DNA from: Aphanomyces cochlioides
Lineage: Eukaryota; Oomycota; Saprolegniomycetes; Saprolegniales; Verrucalvaceae
DNA: 64,000 bases
NCBI GenBank assembly: GCA_019828595.1
Contig: JAHQRK010000041.1
Span: forward strand, 124,001 to 188,000
Direction: 5' to 3'
Below, piece after piece: positions 1-9,876 of the stretch. How positions within the stretch are numbered: position 1 is the first letter of the stretch; each line of letters opens with the position of its first letter. The notes under the pieces are model-generated. The model saw nothing but the letters and a program-made list of their open reading frames with translations. It made no database searches and had not been told where the DNA came from. Position numbers and translations under genes: made by a program.

Positions 1-1898
1 TTAAGCAGTCGAAGACGAACAAAGTATTCGAAGCTGTCACGATTGGAGACAAAAATTTGGTGCAGTTGCAGTCCAAATTCGATTGGCGCACGTTCTAGAT
101 GGATGCAGATCGTGTCAACACGCCCGTCCGTAATCAATTTCAATAAGTTGAAGGAATCGTGCGCTAACGCTTCCTTAACTTGGGCCGGGATATGTTGTGG
201 TGCGTTTTGAGCCTTGGTGTCAAGGTCGTTGAGCTCGGCAAGTATGGCATCGAGAGACTTCTCAAACCTTTGGATTGAGCCCTCGTGGGGTTTGATCCCG
301 CTAATGAACTCTTCAGCGGCAACGTGCACCTTGTCACCAGATTTGAGTGTCAGCTTTGGAACAATTACTTTGACAGTGGTGTTGCCAACTGTCGTTTCGT
401 GTTCCTCGGGCTCAACATTAGCGCGTTCGTCCAGAGCCGCAAACATGTTCGGGGAGATCCAGGGACGATCAGGAGCTGGGATTGAGCCAGCGGAGATTGG
501 GGTTTTCTTTCTTTTGCCTGTAGTTTGAACTTCAGTCCATTCCTTGTTGCTGTCTCGGGTCGTTTTCTGCCGTTTGGCAGTGGATGTCGAGACAGCGGCG
601 TCTCCCCGTGGGCGGTGAGGGGTTGCGTGAAGTCCATGTTGGGTGGCGATTACATCGAGGTCAAGGCGCGCGAGCTTCTTGTCACGGTAAAACCATCCTT
701 GACCAAACACGCGGAGGCACCGACCCTTGAAAATGAATTCTTCAATTGATCGACCGTCATTGTGCATAGATTCGGGTATAGCTGTCCCTTCAAAATACAA
801 GCGATAACGAGAGCTAGCCAAGCCAGTCGTCGAGGAAACTGTGGAGTATGAGCCCCACAAAAAGCGTGGCTCAAGCTTTGACATGATGCTGAACATGAGA
901 CGTTCTTCATCCTGTCCTTGGAGACCAGATGGGATATCGATGAAATATCCATCAAGTATATGGGGCTCAGTCATGACAAATCTCTGAGAGCTGCCATCCT
1001 TTGCCACTTGGATCTTGAGAGAGACTCCACGCAGCTTTTTAAGAGCATCTTCAGAGGCTATGCCCCACTTGAGAAGACGATTGGAGACATCTTTCTCGCA
1101 CTTGATGACATCGACAAATGCATCGTCCAAATCAAGCGCTTGGTTGTCAAACAATAGAGATGTCATTGCCTTGGAGATGTCGATGTATTTGGTGTATTGG
1201 CCAGTGGACATTTGTAGCCAGCCAACAACATCTCTGGGGGAATGTTTTTGGATGGGCAAAGTGTCGTCAAACGTGAGAGATCCTGTCGCGCGTTTTTGCA
1301 ACAAGGACGCCAGCTCGGCCATAGTTGGTCGATAATGGCCGACGTCACTGTTCCGCTGAGCCTTGGCAGATTTAGCTCTCTGCTTGGCTTGGAATTCCCA
1401 CACGCATTCGTTTGGCTTTTTGGTCGAGGTGTTCGACTCGGGTGGTATTGGCACGGAGCGTGTTGTAGCAGGAGGCGAGGCATCGATTTGAGCTTCAGGC
1501 TCCATTTCCACATCAACATTGGTGTCGCGAATCGATTGGTCTTCAGAGCGCGGCTCCAGCTCAGTGGCTTGAGTAATCGGTGGGGTATGTGGTTGGTTGT
1601 TGTTGGAGATATCCTCTATGTCTTCATCAGGCATCGGAGAAACATTATCCTTGTTGACAGTTTTGTCGCTGGTACGAGCGCTTGGTAATGGCACGCGACC
1701 ACCGAGTGTAGCAAGACGTATGGGCGGTTGAGCAGCAGGCGGAGTTTTGTCGATGATTGAGTCAGGTTCATCGTCATCATCATCGTCAACAATCACCTCC
1801 ATGATACTAGAAGCGTCCGAGGTATTGCGAAAGGGAGAGGCAGAAAAAGCTGAGGGCTTGTGTGCATGAGCACGGCTGGAAGAGCGGGTAGTCGCCAT
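1..1898 (-). CDS. Family A ORF1 protein, partial (C-terminus outside window)
   Basis: The ATG is at 1898 and the frame stays open to the window edge, covering roughly the first 632 of 821 residues of the A ORF1 described at 20142-22607. The N-terminus is Ser/Arg-rich and is followed by a run of six Asp at about residues 38-43, a low-complexity acidic/proline-rich stretch to about residue 160, then the conserved core that begins with a VWEFQAKQR-type motif and is shared with family B ORF1. The function is inferred to be retrotransposon RNP formation because it is the first ORF of a two-cistron LINE. I recognise no CCHC knuckle or RRM. Confidence 0.85.
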   Translation of the reverse strand, partial: MATTRSSSRAHAHKPSAFSASPFRNTSDASSIMEVIVDDDDDDEPDSIIDKTPPAAQPPIRLATLGGRVPLPSARTSDKTVNKDNVSPMPDEDIEDISNNNQPHTPPITQATELEPRSEDQSIRDTNVDVEMEPEAQIDASPPATTRSVPIPPESNTSTKKPNECVWEFQAKQRAKSAKAQRNSDVGHYRPTMAELASLLQKRATGSLTFDDTLPIQKHSPRDVVGWLQMSTGQYTKYIDISKAMTSLLFDNQALDLDDAFVDVIKCEKDVSNRLLKWGIASEDALKKLRGVSLKIQVAKDGSSQRFVMTEPHILDGYFIDIPSGLQGQDEERLMFSIMSKLEPRFLWGSYSTVSSTTGLASSRYRLYFEGTAIPESMHNDGRSIEEFIFKGRCLRVFGQGWFYRDKKLARLDLDVIATQHGLHATPHRPRGDAAVSTSTAKRQKTTRDSNKEWTEVQTTGKRKKTPISAGSIPAPDRPWISPNMFAALDERANVEPEEHETTVGNTTVKVIVPKLTLKSGDKVHVAAEEFISGIKPHEGSIQRFEKSLDAILAELNDLDTKAQNAPQHIPAQVKEALAHDSFNLLKLITDGRVDTICIHLERAPIEFGLQLHQIFVSNRDSFEYFVRLRLL

Positions 1899-1952
1899 GT
1901 TGTCAGTTTTGGACAGTGGTACTGCGGGGTAGCTGGCAAATTGGAAACTTCA
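1..1952 (-). mobile_element. Family A tRNA-Asn LINE, 5' portion (runs off left edge)
   Basis: This is the 5' end of a family A element: a 54-nt 5' UTR next to the tRNA stub at 1953-1966, followed by most of ORF1. The rest lies outside the window. It is near-identical to 20710-22661, so it is the first copy of the 20.7-kb tandem duplication. It sits farthest from the intact tRNA at 7805, behind two truncated B copies, which makes it the oldest insertion at that gene if new copies always enter the intact tRNA. Confidence 0.9.
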
Positions 1953-1966
1953 TCCTCTATAGCTCA
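1953..1966 (+). repeat. tRNA-Asn stub / 14-bp target-site duplication
   Basis: The sequence TCCTCTATAGCTCA equals nucleotides 1-14 of the tRNA-Asn gene. It separates the 3' end of a truncated B element (right) from the 5' end of an A element (left). The stub keeps only part of the A box and no B box, so it cannot act as a tRNA gene. Confidence 0.93.
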
Positions 1967-3770
1967 CTGCAATGGGGAGGTATATTAATAGACTTTCAAT
2001 ATCTACTAATACTAATATTGCCTACTAACGGCTCATCCCACTTCCAAATGCTTCAGCAGATTTTCTACTTTGGGCTTTGGAGTACAGCGATTTTTGACTT
2101 GTTGAATAAATACTTGGGGCTTGTTAATTTGGGGCTGAAGGTTGGAGCGCGAGCAAAGTCGGGTACTTGGCTACCAGTGGGCGATAGACAGGTTGTCTAT
2201 GCAAAGTATTGATTGCTGAAATTGCTTCCACTCGTTGAGGGCTGTCAACTTCTTGGAGGCGAAGCCATCTGCGGATCGATGCATGCCATCGGATGAAGCT
2301 GACTTCTTGCCAAATTTCTGGCGGAGGCGGCTCCTTCGATTCGAACTTGGCGGCGTTGTGCGTTGTCCAAATATAGTGAAGGTTGGAAGCACACAGAAGA
2401 GCCCAGAGCACAAACAGTATGTCTTGAAGCTGGCTACCGCGTTCGTTGACTTGAAAGCGGTCGATGTTGGTGATGGCAGTCCAATCGAAATTGACACCGA
2501 AGCATTGCCAAGCGGTCGCGTGAAAACGCCAAAGGGGATACACGCGAGAGCAGGTGTGGAAGGCGTGGTGTTGGTTCTCCGGTGCGTCGCAATTGGTATA
2601 GACACAGCAAATTACGTCTGGCTGCTGAGGTTGCAAGTAGAACAAGCGCGAGTTGACAGGCAGCATGTTGAACAACAGTCGAAACCAAACGTCGCCATGG
2701 AGGGGAGGCGGCCAACGGCATGTTTTGCGGATGAGTCGCACGTAGGTCGCAATATCTTGTTGCTCGACGCGGGACGATGTCGCCACTGGGTGCGGTTTTC
2801 CATCCGAAGGGGCGTGATGCGCCAAACGTGATACGAGTCGCTTGGGCCAACGCTCGAAGGATAGCAATTGATCTTTGAAAAGTGCCTTGAAAGGGTGACT
2901 TGTTGTATCGATATCGGTCAAAGCAGTTCCAGTTCGAACGCCAGACGTGCGGAGGACTTGGTCGAATATCTTGGTGAGGTGGCTATAAACTTGACCAGCA
3001 CGTTCGGGTGCTGCAAATCCCATCGCGCCGTTCGCTTGTAACGTCACTTGTGCCGCACGGTTGTTGGATGACAGTCGATCAATAAACGCAGCTCTTGTAG
3101 GCCATGTCCCTTGCCGTGTCAAGAAGTCTTTGAGGCAGTGGAAACCGTTTTGAGACGCATGTCTACACCATCGACGACACAGAGCAGTCTTCACGACATT
3201 TGATGTAGCACCCGCAGGACCAACTTGCAGAGCGGGGTAGGATGTCAGCCACACGGGGAGGTTCAAAAGTTCTTCGAGGCTTGGTGGCGAAGCGGTTCGC
3301 TTGGCCATAGGTGTGGCGGCCCATTGATGCCAAATGTCGTGCCAAAGAGGATGCAGCTCCCACAAAAACAACCACTTGGAGCTGTGGTTGGGGAAGTACG
3401 TGAGAAAGTCGAACGGGTGGGTGTCGCGATACAGCTTGTTCATGACACGGGAAAATTGTCTCTTGACAAGCAACTTCCATGGGGCAAATGTGTTGGGTGA
3501 ATTGGGCTGCATCAAGAGTTGGAGCCGCAGCAGTCGCTGAGTCCGAAGCTTCGAAGCCACATGCGGAATACCGAGGCCGAGTTTTTGATCGAACTGCCAC
3601 TTGCGGCAAATAGTTGAGCGATGATGGTCGGTGATTTGCGTCTTCCGACCAAGGATGTACTTGTTGACCATTCTTTGCCAAACGGCAACCATCGTTGGAG
3701 GCACATACACTGCAGCCGTGACATGCCATAACAACGACAACAACATGGTCGATACGATGAGTTTGCGGCA
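1967..3770 (-). mobile_element. Family B LINE, 5'-truncated (1.8 kb)
   Basis: The 3' end is complete (3' UTR hairpins at 1983-2032; terminal CCCCATTGCAG on the minus strand). The 5' end is cut inside ORF2 at about codon 837 and abuts the tRNA stub at 3771. Flanking stubs on both sides show this was a real target-primed insertion with incomplete reverse transcription, not a later deletion. An identical copy with the same truncation point lies at 22676-24479. Confidence 0.92.
2124..3770 (-). pseudogene. ORF2 C-terminal remnant, family B (dead on arrival)
   Basis: It encodes the last ~547 residues of B ORF2 (about 838-1384): the region after the RT core, including the C-terminal Cys/His zinc knuckle (CC-x4-C-x7-H-x4-C). 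The endonuclease and all catalytic RT motifs are absent. The frame continues open into the neighbouring tRNA stub, giving a fortuitous GTG start; I do not regard that as a real start. Confidence 0.9.
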
Positions 3771-3784
3771 TCCTCTATAGCTCA
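3771..3784 (+). repeat. tRNA-Asn stub / 14-bp target-site duplication
   Basis: The same tRNA nucleotides 1-14, between the 3' end of the B copy at 3785-7804 and the truncated 5' end of the B copy at 1967-3770. Two B elements therefore entered the same tRNA gene in succession. Confidence 0.93.
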
Positions 3785-6700
3785 CTGCAATGGGGAGGTA
3801 TATTAATAGACTTTCAATATCTACTAATACTAATATTGCCTACTAACGGCTCATCCCACTTCCAAATGCTTCAGCAGATTTTCTACTTTGGGCTTTGGAG
3901 TACAGCGATTTTTGACTTGTTGAATAAATACTTGGGGCTTGTTAATTTGGGGCTGAAGGTTGGAGCGCGAGCAAAGTCGGGTACTTGGCTACCAGTGGGC
4001 GATAGACAGGTTGTCTATGCAAAGTATTGATTGCTGAAATTGCTTCCACTCGTTGAGGGCTGTCAACTTCTTGGAGGCGAAGCCATCTGCGGATCGATGC
4101 ATGCCATCGGATGAAGCTGACTTCTTGCCAAATTTCTGGCGGAGGCGGCTTCTTCGATTCGAACTTGGCGGCGTTGTGCGTTGTCCAAATATAGTGAAGG
4201 TTGGAAGCACACAGAAGAGCCCAGAGCACAAACAGTATGTCTTGAAGCTGGCTACCGCGTTCGTTGACTTGAAAGCGGTCGATGTTGGTGATGGCAGTCC
4301 AATCGAAATTGACACCGAAGCATCGCCAAGCGGTCGCGTGAAAACGCCAAAGGGGATACACGCGAGAGCAGGTGTGGAAGGCGTGGTGTTGGTTCTCCGG
4401 TGCGTCGCAATTGGTATAGACACAGCAAATTACGTCTGGCTGCTGAGGTTGCAAGTAGAACAAGCGCGAGTTGACAGGCAGCATGTTGAACAACAGTCGA
4501 AACCAAACGTCGCCATGGAGGGGAGGCGGCCAACGGCATGTTTTGCGGATGAGTCGCACGTAGGTCGCAATATCTTGTTGCTCGACGCGGGACGATGTCG
4601 CCACTGGGTGCGGTTTTCCATCCGAAGGGGCGTGATGCGCCAAACGTGATACGAGTCGCTTGGGCCAACGCTCGAAGGATAGCAATTGATCTTTGAAAAG
4701 TGCCTTGAAAGGGTGACTTGTTGTATCGATATCGGTCAAAGCAGTTCCAGTTCGAACGCCAGACGTGCGGAGGACTTGGTCGAATATCTTGGTGAGGTGG
4801 CTATAAACTTGACCAGCACGTTCGGGTGCTGCAAATCCCATCGCGCCGTTCGCTTGTAACGTCACTTGTGCCGCACGGTTGTTGGATGACAGTCGATCAA
4901 TAAACGCAGCTCTTGTAGGCCATGTCCCTTGCCGTGTCAAGAAGTCTTTGAGGCAGTGGAAACCGTTTTGAGACGCATGTCTACACCATCGACGACACAG
5001 AGCAGTCTTCACGACATTTGATGTAGCACCCGCAGGACCAACTTGCAGAGCGGGGTAGGATGTCAGCCACACGGGGAGGTTCAAAAGTTCTTCGAGGCTT
5101 GGTGGCGAAGCGGTTCGCTTGGCCATAGGTGTGGCGGCCCATTGATGCCAAATGTCGTGCCAAAGAGGATGCAGCTCCCACAAAAACAACCACTTGGAGC
5201 TGTGGTTGGGGAAGTACGTGAGAAAGTCGAACGGGTGGGTGTCGCGATACAGCTTGTTCATGACACGGGAAAATTGTCTCTTGACAAGCAACTTCCATGG
5301 GGCAAATGTGTTGGGTGAATTGGGCTGCATCAAGAGTTGGAGCCGCAGCAGTCGCTGAGTCCGAAGCTTCGAAGCCACATGCGGAATACCGAGGCCGAGT
5401 TTTTGATCGAACTGCCACTTGCGGCAAATAGTTGAGCGATGATGGTCGGTGATTTGCGTCTTCCGACCAAGGATGTACTTGTTGACCATTCTTTGCCAAA
5501 CGGCAACCATCGTTGGAGGCACATACACTGCAGCCGTGACATGCCATAACAACGACAACAACATGGTCGATACGATGAGTTTGCGGCCTTGGATGGTTCG
5601 CGCACGACTTCCCCACGTTTGAAACGCAGCCAGAAACTTGTCGTTCAGTTGCTGGACTTGAAAATCGCGCGGCAGTCGGTGGCCAAAGAGAATACCAAGG
5701 TATTTCACTGGCTTCTCGCTCGGCAAGACGTTCAAGAGGCCACCATCGTCGATGTCTTCGATATCGAGATTGTTGTTGAGCGCCAAAGTCATGCACTTGG
5801 CAACGTTGAGACGAGCTCCAGACACAGAGCAAAAGTCTTCGACAATTGCCATTTGCTCGACCGCCGCTTGGAGGGATGACGAGAGTAGAGTCGTGTCGTC
5901 GGCAAAGTAGATGCTCGTCAGTGAGTCTCCATTTGGAAGGGGAATACCAAAATCAGGAGATCCGCGTAGCATTTCGCCGAGTGGCTCGAGGTAAAGTACG
6001 AAGAGCATGCACGATAGGGGGCAACCTTGCTTGACTCCGCGGGTAGGCCGTATGGTAGGGCCAAGACCGTCGTTGAAAATGATCTGGACCAGAGGCGTAT
6101 TGTAAAGCAACTGAACCCAAGACACAAATGTGGGACCGATGTTCATCTCCTTGAGTACGTCGAAGAGAAAGCCTTGGTCAACCATATCGTATGCCTTGGA
6201 AAAGTCGAGAAACGTCGCGTAGTAGTCGTGGTCTTCATTGGTACAGAAAGTCTGCAATGCTTGTACCAGCATCACGTGGTCGTGCAAGCGACGGCCAGGG
6301 ACAAAACCAGCTTGGCTTGGGTGAGCGAGGTATGGGGCAACTTGTGCAAGACGGTAGGCCAGCGCCCGCGATAGAATCTTGACTTCAACCGACATGAGAG
6401 TAATCGGCCGATAGTTGCCAGGGTCGCCTCTGTCTCCAGCCTTGAACAAGAGCGCCACTGCACTTCGGCGTTGTTGGAGCAGGAGGTGACCGTGATGGGT
6501 GAGTTGGTAGTTGAACACCTTGAGCAGGATTTGGGCGAATACGTCCGGGGAGACTTGAAAGAAAGCTGCAGGCCAGCCGTCTGAACCAGGAGACTTGTTC
6601 GGGTTCAGAGACTTGAGCGCGCCGCACAGGTCTTCCGCCGTGAGAGGACTTTCCAGAGCGTCGCGCTGTTCTTGAGTGAGACGTCGAGTAATGGCTCGAA

Positions 6701-7804
6701 TGATAGCTCGGCGACGGGCCCGATTCAACGGTGGTTGGTCTCTTGGAGTGACCATGATGTTTTTCCAATGAGACGTAAAACCAGCCTTGACTTCAGACGG
6801 GTCAGTCGACGTTACACCGTTGATTGTCACGGACGAGAGCGGCACTTTGATCCCCTTGGGTCGACGAAAAAAGTGACTGGTACCTCGCTCGTTGACGTTG
6901 GCGTGAAAGTCGAATTGCTGATCCAGGTTGAACTGTCGGTACTCGCTGCGGGCAGTGTCAAGGGCTTGACGGGCGGTATTAACAATGGATGTCTCAACGA
7001 GTCCCATGTCGAATGCTCGGCGGGAAGTAAGCCACTTCATCTTGAGGCTGTTGAGTGTGTACTTCATCGAGTCAATGTACTGGCGATGACTGACTTGGAG
7101 ACGCTTCTTCATTCTCTTCAACCAGCCGTACCACTTTGCGCCAAAGTTTTGAGTGTCGTCTGCGCGCATCTCGTCCAAAAGTTGATTGGCTTCGGCCTTG
7201 ATCGCTGCGACTACTTGAGGGTTCTTTAAGAGCTCACGGGGGAGGCGCCAGTAACTTCGGTCGGGAGCTCGCTGCTCGCAGGAGAGGACCACTTTGTGTT
7301 CCATGTGGTCGCCTGCAAAGCTGCTTGGGGAATAGCTTGAACGTGCGTACGTTTGAGCGACGATATCTTGGTCCACAAACAGGTAGTCGAGGCGGTTGCT
7401 TCGACCAGGGCCGCTGTAAACGCGCTCGTTGGGGTGGTGCATCCTCCACGCATCGATAACACCAAGTGCTGAAAGCCAGGCAATGCATTCCGCCTTACCA
7501 GCGTTGTGGTCTTGGCGAGGTCGAGTCGCGTCCAGATGCTCTTCCAGGGGTAAGTTGAAATCGCCTCCGACAAAGTGAATGCTGTCGTCTTCAAAGTCGC
7601 GAGGCAGATCGTCGAAAAACGGTGCTCGAGAGTGAGCGATAACCGGGGCATAGACGTTGTGAAAGTACACAGGAACGCCGTCCCACTGAGTTCGAACAAC
7701 CATGTATCTTCCAGGTCGGTCATGGGTGGTCAAGTGTTGCAGGTCGAGGAATCCAGGCATGGATCCATGGAAATACGATGCCACACCGCAGCGCCGATTG
7801 TTGA
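3785..7804 (-). mobile_element. Family B LINE, 5'-truncated (4.0 kb)
   Basis: Complete 3' end (hairpins 3801-3850), truncated 5' end at ORF2 codon ~98. The truncated end directly touches nucleotide 1 of the intact tRNA-Asn at 7805, so even a truncated insertion restored a whole tRNA. ORF1, the 5' UTR and the N-terminal part of the endonuclease are missing. This should be the youngest insertion at this tRNA. A copy with the same truncation is at 24494-28512. Confidence 0.92.
3942..7804 (-). pseudogene. ORF2 of family B lacking the first ~97 residues
   Basis: The frame is intact from residue ~98 to the normal stop. It retains GGDFN, RLDYLFVD and GDH endonuclease motifs, the RT motifs (LDFSKAYD, RGVKQGCPLS, FADD) and the zinc knuckle, but it has lost the endonuclease Asn and Glu of the NLNG and FQET motifs. 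The first internal ATG gives 1280 aa. Without the metal-binding Glu, autonomous target nicking is unlikely. The motif before the fingers reads KSPGSDG rather than the usual KSPGPDG, as in the B element at 39736. Confidence 0.88.
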
Positions 7805-7877
7805 TCCTCTATAGCTCAGTTGGTAGAGCGTACGGCTGTTAACCGTAAGGTCGCAGGTTCGAACCCTGCTGGAGGAG
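7805..7877 (+). tRNA. tRNA-Asn-GTT: tRNA-Asn (anticodon GTT)
   Basis: A full cloverleaf of 73 nt: acceptor TCCTCTA/TGGAGGA (one G-U pair), D stem GCTC/GAGC, anticodon stem TACGG/CCGTA, loop CTGTTAA with anticodon GTT at 7838-7840, T arm GCAGG-TTCGAAC-CCTGC and discriminator G73. The A box (TAGCTCAGTTGG) and B box (GGTTCGAACCC) match Pol III promoters. There is no intron and no encoded CCA. The 5' flank is replaced by a truncated LINE, so the leader differs from the empty-site genes, while the mature sequence is intact. Confidence 0.98.
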
Positions 7878-7880
7878 TTC

Positions 7881-7884
7881 TTTT
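7881..7884 (+). terminator. Pol III terminator of tRNA-Asn
   Basis: TTTT starts four nucleotides after the discriminator base, with a second TTTT at 7890-7893 as backup. The same arrangement follows the + genes at 28589, 38714 and 63524. Confidence 0.85.
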
Positions 7885-8821
7885 CTCTCTTTTGCATATC
7901 CATAACTGATCACCAATACAAATACTGACGTGTAGATTCTCGGCATGTCTTCTTCGAGTCAACATATGCGTAAATAAGAAGACTATGTCACGCCAATCCA
8001 ATACCAGTCCTTTATCTCCAATATGATGTGGAATGGCCTCAAAATTGCTGCTCATCAACTAGTGCGCAAGTCATTGCAGAATACATAAGAGAAACTCCAA
8101 TGAGCGATTCTCTGACAGCAACAGATGTGCGCCACGCTAACTTGGCTTGTATTGGACTTGAGGAGAGATCACTCATATGGTGTCTTTTAGACTTTGTCAA
8201 CTGATATCTTAGACAACGGATCACGGTCGTCAAGAGCGACCTAGAGACAAGTATTCCATTGACTTGGTTTGAAATATCATAGCACATGGATGTACTCACT
8301 CCATTACCTTGTTCTTTGCATAGAATGTGATCGTCTCCAATGTGGACTGTGTCAAATTTCGGTGGTATACATGGACATATTTTCACGACGTTAACATCGA
8401 TCGAAATCAATCCATATACCGCATCTCAAGACCACAATCGTAACATTCCTACCATTTTATGCAGCTTGCTGCCAAACATATTCTGGAGAAAGTTCTGTCG
8501 CATATGTGTGTGATATTGCTGTTATGCATCTGTGTGAATCGTTTCTTGGCTTGTCGACTGACAGCGCCAACAAAGCAGAAATGACACAGACTTGAAATAG
8601 TTGTGAAGATAGTCTCAATTACAGTATTGAGATATTTACAAACACGACAAATGATATCATTAAAAGGTGCACAGCAGAATAAAACGTGTCCATTCTTTCC
8701 TCGCGTCTTAATCAAAGATGTCAGAAGCTACTCATTCTATAGACTTGATGTGAAAGCTATTGCGAGTTGGATGTGTTTGTTGCGATCACGTCGATAAGTT
8801 GGAAGGGATATGCAAAAAGAG

Positions 8822-8825
8822 AAAA
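8822..8825 (-). terminator. Pol III terminator of tRNA-Asn (minus gene)
   Basis: AAAA on the plus strand (TTTT in transcript sense), four nucleotides beyond the discriminator. Equivalent sites are at 29531-29534 and 39656-39659. In this copy the backup T-run reads TTTTT, while the other two minus genes have CTCTTTT, a one-nucleotide length difference. Confidence 0.83.
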
Positions 8826-8828
8826 GAA

Positions 8829-8901
8829 CTCCTCCAGCAGGGTTCGAACCTGCGACCTTACGGTTAACAGCCGTACGCTCTACCAACTGAGCTATAGAGG
8901 A
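8829..8901 (-). tRNA. tRNA-Asn-GTT: tRNA-Asn (anticodon GTT), uninterrupted 5' flank
   Basis: Identical in sequence to the plus-strand genes; anticodon complement at 8866-8868. Its 5' flank runs straight into spacer 2 (TTCCATACTATAC...), so this is an empty insertion site. Comparison with 54406-54440, where the same flank follows a LINE 3' end plus the 14-bp stub, defines the target-site duplication directly. Confidence 0.98.
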
Positions 8902-9784
8902 TTCCATACTATACTTCCCTCACCGTTTCAAACATACACTCATACAATACCTACAATGACAATCCATATCACACCCGTGCATCATGTCACCGTCGTAGTC
9001 ACCACTCGCTTCTCCGAATATCGACACATTTATACAGAGAAACTACGTCACCAGGCACACCGACGCTTCTCTCAGATAAAACATTGTTGATAAACTCGAG
9101 ACCTTCACTTCGACAATCTACACCAGCACATGGAACAAGAATTATACACTTTCATGACTGTCAAAAACATCCTATTCAGAAAGCCTCGAAAACACTACCA
9201 CCATTTCTGTAGAATGTGAAACAAAATCAAGTCCAATCAAGATGATATGAACTGTTTGAAACAAGTTGAGCGATGTTGCTTGATGGATTGAGTACGATAA
9301 ACAGTTGGTGTAGCTTTGCTGTTGTTTAGTGAAAAGAATTTAATGTTGTGCCGAATGGAAATATGATTGATATTCTGATTGAACATGTGTTTACCAGGTA
9401 TATTTTTGTTTCATGGAAACCTATGAATTTGTTCTGCGGAGTATTGAGGATATACCCTCCCATTCCTTGCGCGAGCAGGAGACTGATATGCTCTCAATAA
9501 GTCGATGTACCGCACGAAACTTTGTTTCGGACAAGATTTCGATCCGAAGAAGAGTCAAAATCGGAACTGCTCGCGTATTTTAGACGGGTATCATGTCCAT
9601 GTGAAATTTTGATGTCCATTGGTCGAATCGTGTTTTTGTGGAGAGATTGGAGTGTAAAGTGTTTGTTTTGATTGACGTGTGTTTGGTTACGATGTGCATA
9701 ATGTCTGTGTCCGTGGTGGTTGTTTGCAGTGGAAAGGATTGTATGAGTGTATGTGTGGCACGGTGGGTATACGATAGTATGGAA
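8902..9784. other. Spacer 2 between divergent tRNA-Asn genes
   Basis: 883 bp with no recognisable gene. The two ends form an imperfect inverted repeat of about 50 bp (TTCCATACTAT... with CATACACTCATACAAT inside), the shared 5' flank of the two divergent tRNAs and possibly a conserved upstream tRNA promoter region. Near 9515-9529 there is a small CGAAAC-TTT-GTTTCG hairpin of unknown meaning. Repeated at 29611-30493 and 54420-55302. Confidence 0.83.
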
Positions 9785-9798
9785 TCCTCTATAGCTCA
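9785..9798 (+). repeat. tRNA-Asn stub at 3' end of A element
   Basis: tRNA nucleotides 1-14 preceded by the original upstream flank (GATAGTATGGAA). The remainder of this tRNA is found intact about 18.7 kb away at 28513, beyond all inserted elements. Confidence 0.93.
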
Positions 9799-9816
9799 AT
9801 GTCAATGGGGAGTCTA

Positions 9817-9858
9817 TTTGTAGTTAATGTAAACTACAAACTAATATTGCCCGAAGGC
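9817..9858 (-). promoter_or_regulatory. 3' UTR double hairpin, family A
   Basis: In transcript order: GCC-UUCG-GGC (9849-9858, a UUCG-capped stem) and then a 9-bp stem TTTGTAGTT/AACTACAAA with a 6-nt loop (9817-9840), followed by CTCCCCATTGACAT to the end of the element. There is no poly(A) tail. Family B has stems at equivalent places, which suggests an RNA structure recognised by the element's own RT. Other A copies: 30526-30567 and 55335-55376. Confidence 0.7.
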
Positions 9859-9876
9859 TCATCCCATTTCCAACTG

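Larger units (their letters stand above)
7878..8828. other. Spacer 1 between convergent tRNA-Asn genes
   Basis: 951 bp with no recognisable gene. The two ends are inverted copies of each other for about 24 bp: both carry the T-rich tRNA trailer followed by GCATATCC. The interior contains only short ORFs in several frames (longest about 123 codons, minus strand 8039-8410) with no family resemblance. Spacer 1 recurs at 28586, 38711 and 63521 and is never interrupted by a LINE. Confidence 0.85.

Noticed and set aside
2124..3785. 553-codon ORF beginning in the tRNA stub
   Set aside because: The GTG start lies in the 3' end of the adjacent element and stub; the body is a 5'-truncated ORF2 remnant.
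8039..8410. 123-codon ORF and other short ORFs in spacer 1
   Set aside because: No recognisable domain; present in each spacer copy simply because the spacers are near-identical.
8941..9300. Possible small gene in spacer 2 (ORFs of 60-107 codons)
   Set aside because: Short, AT-rich, no family resemblance; the longest starts run through the tRNA sequence.
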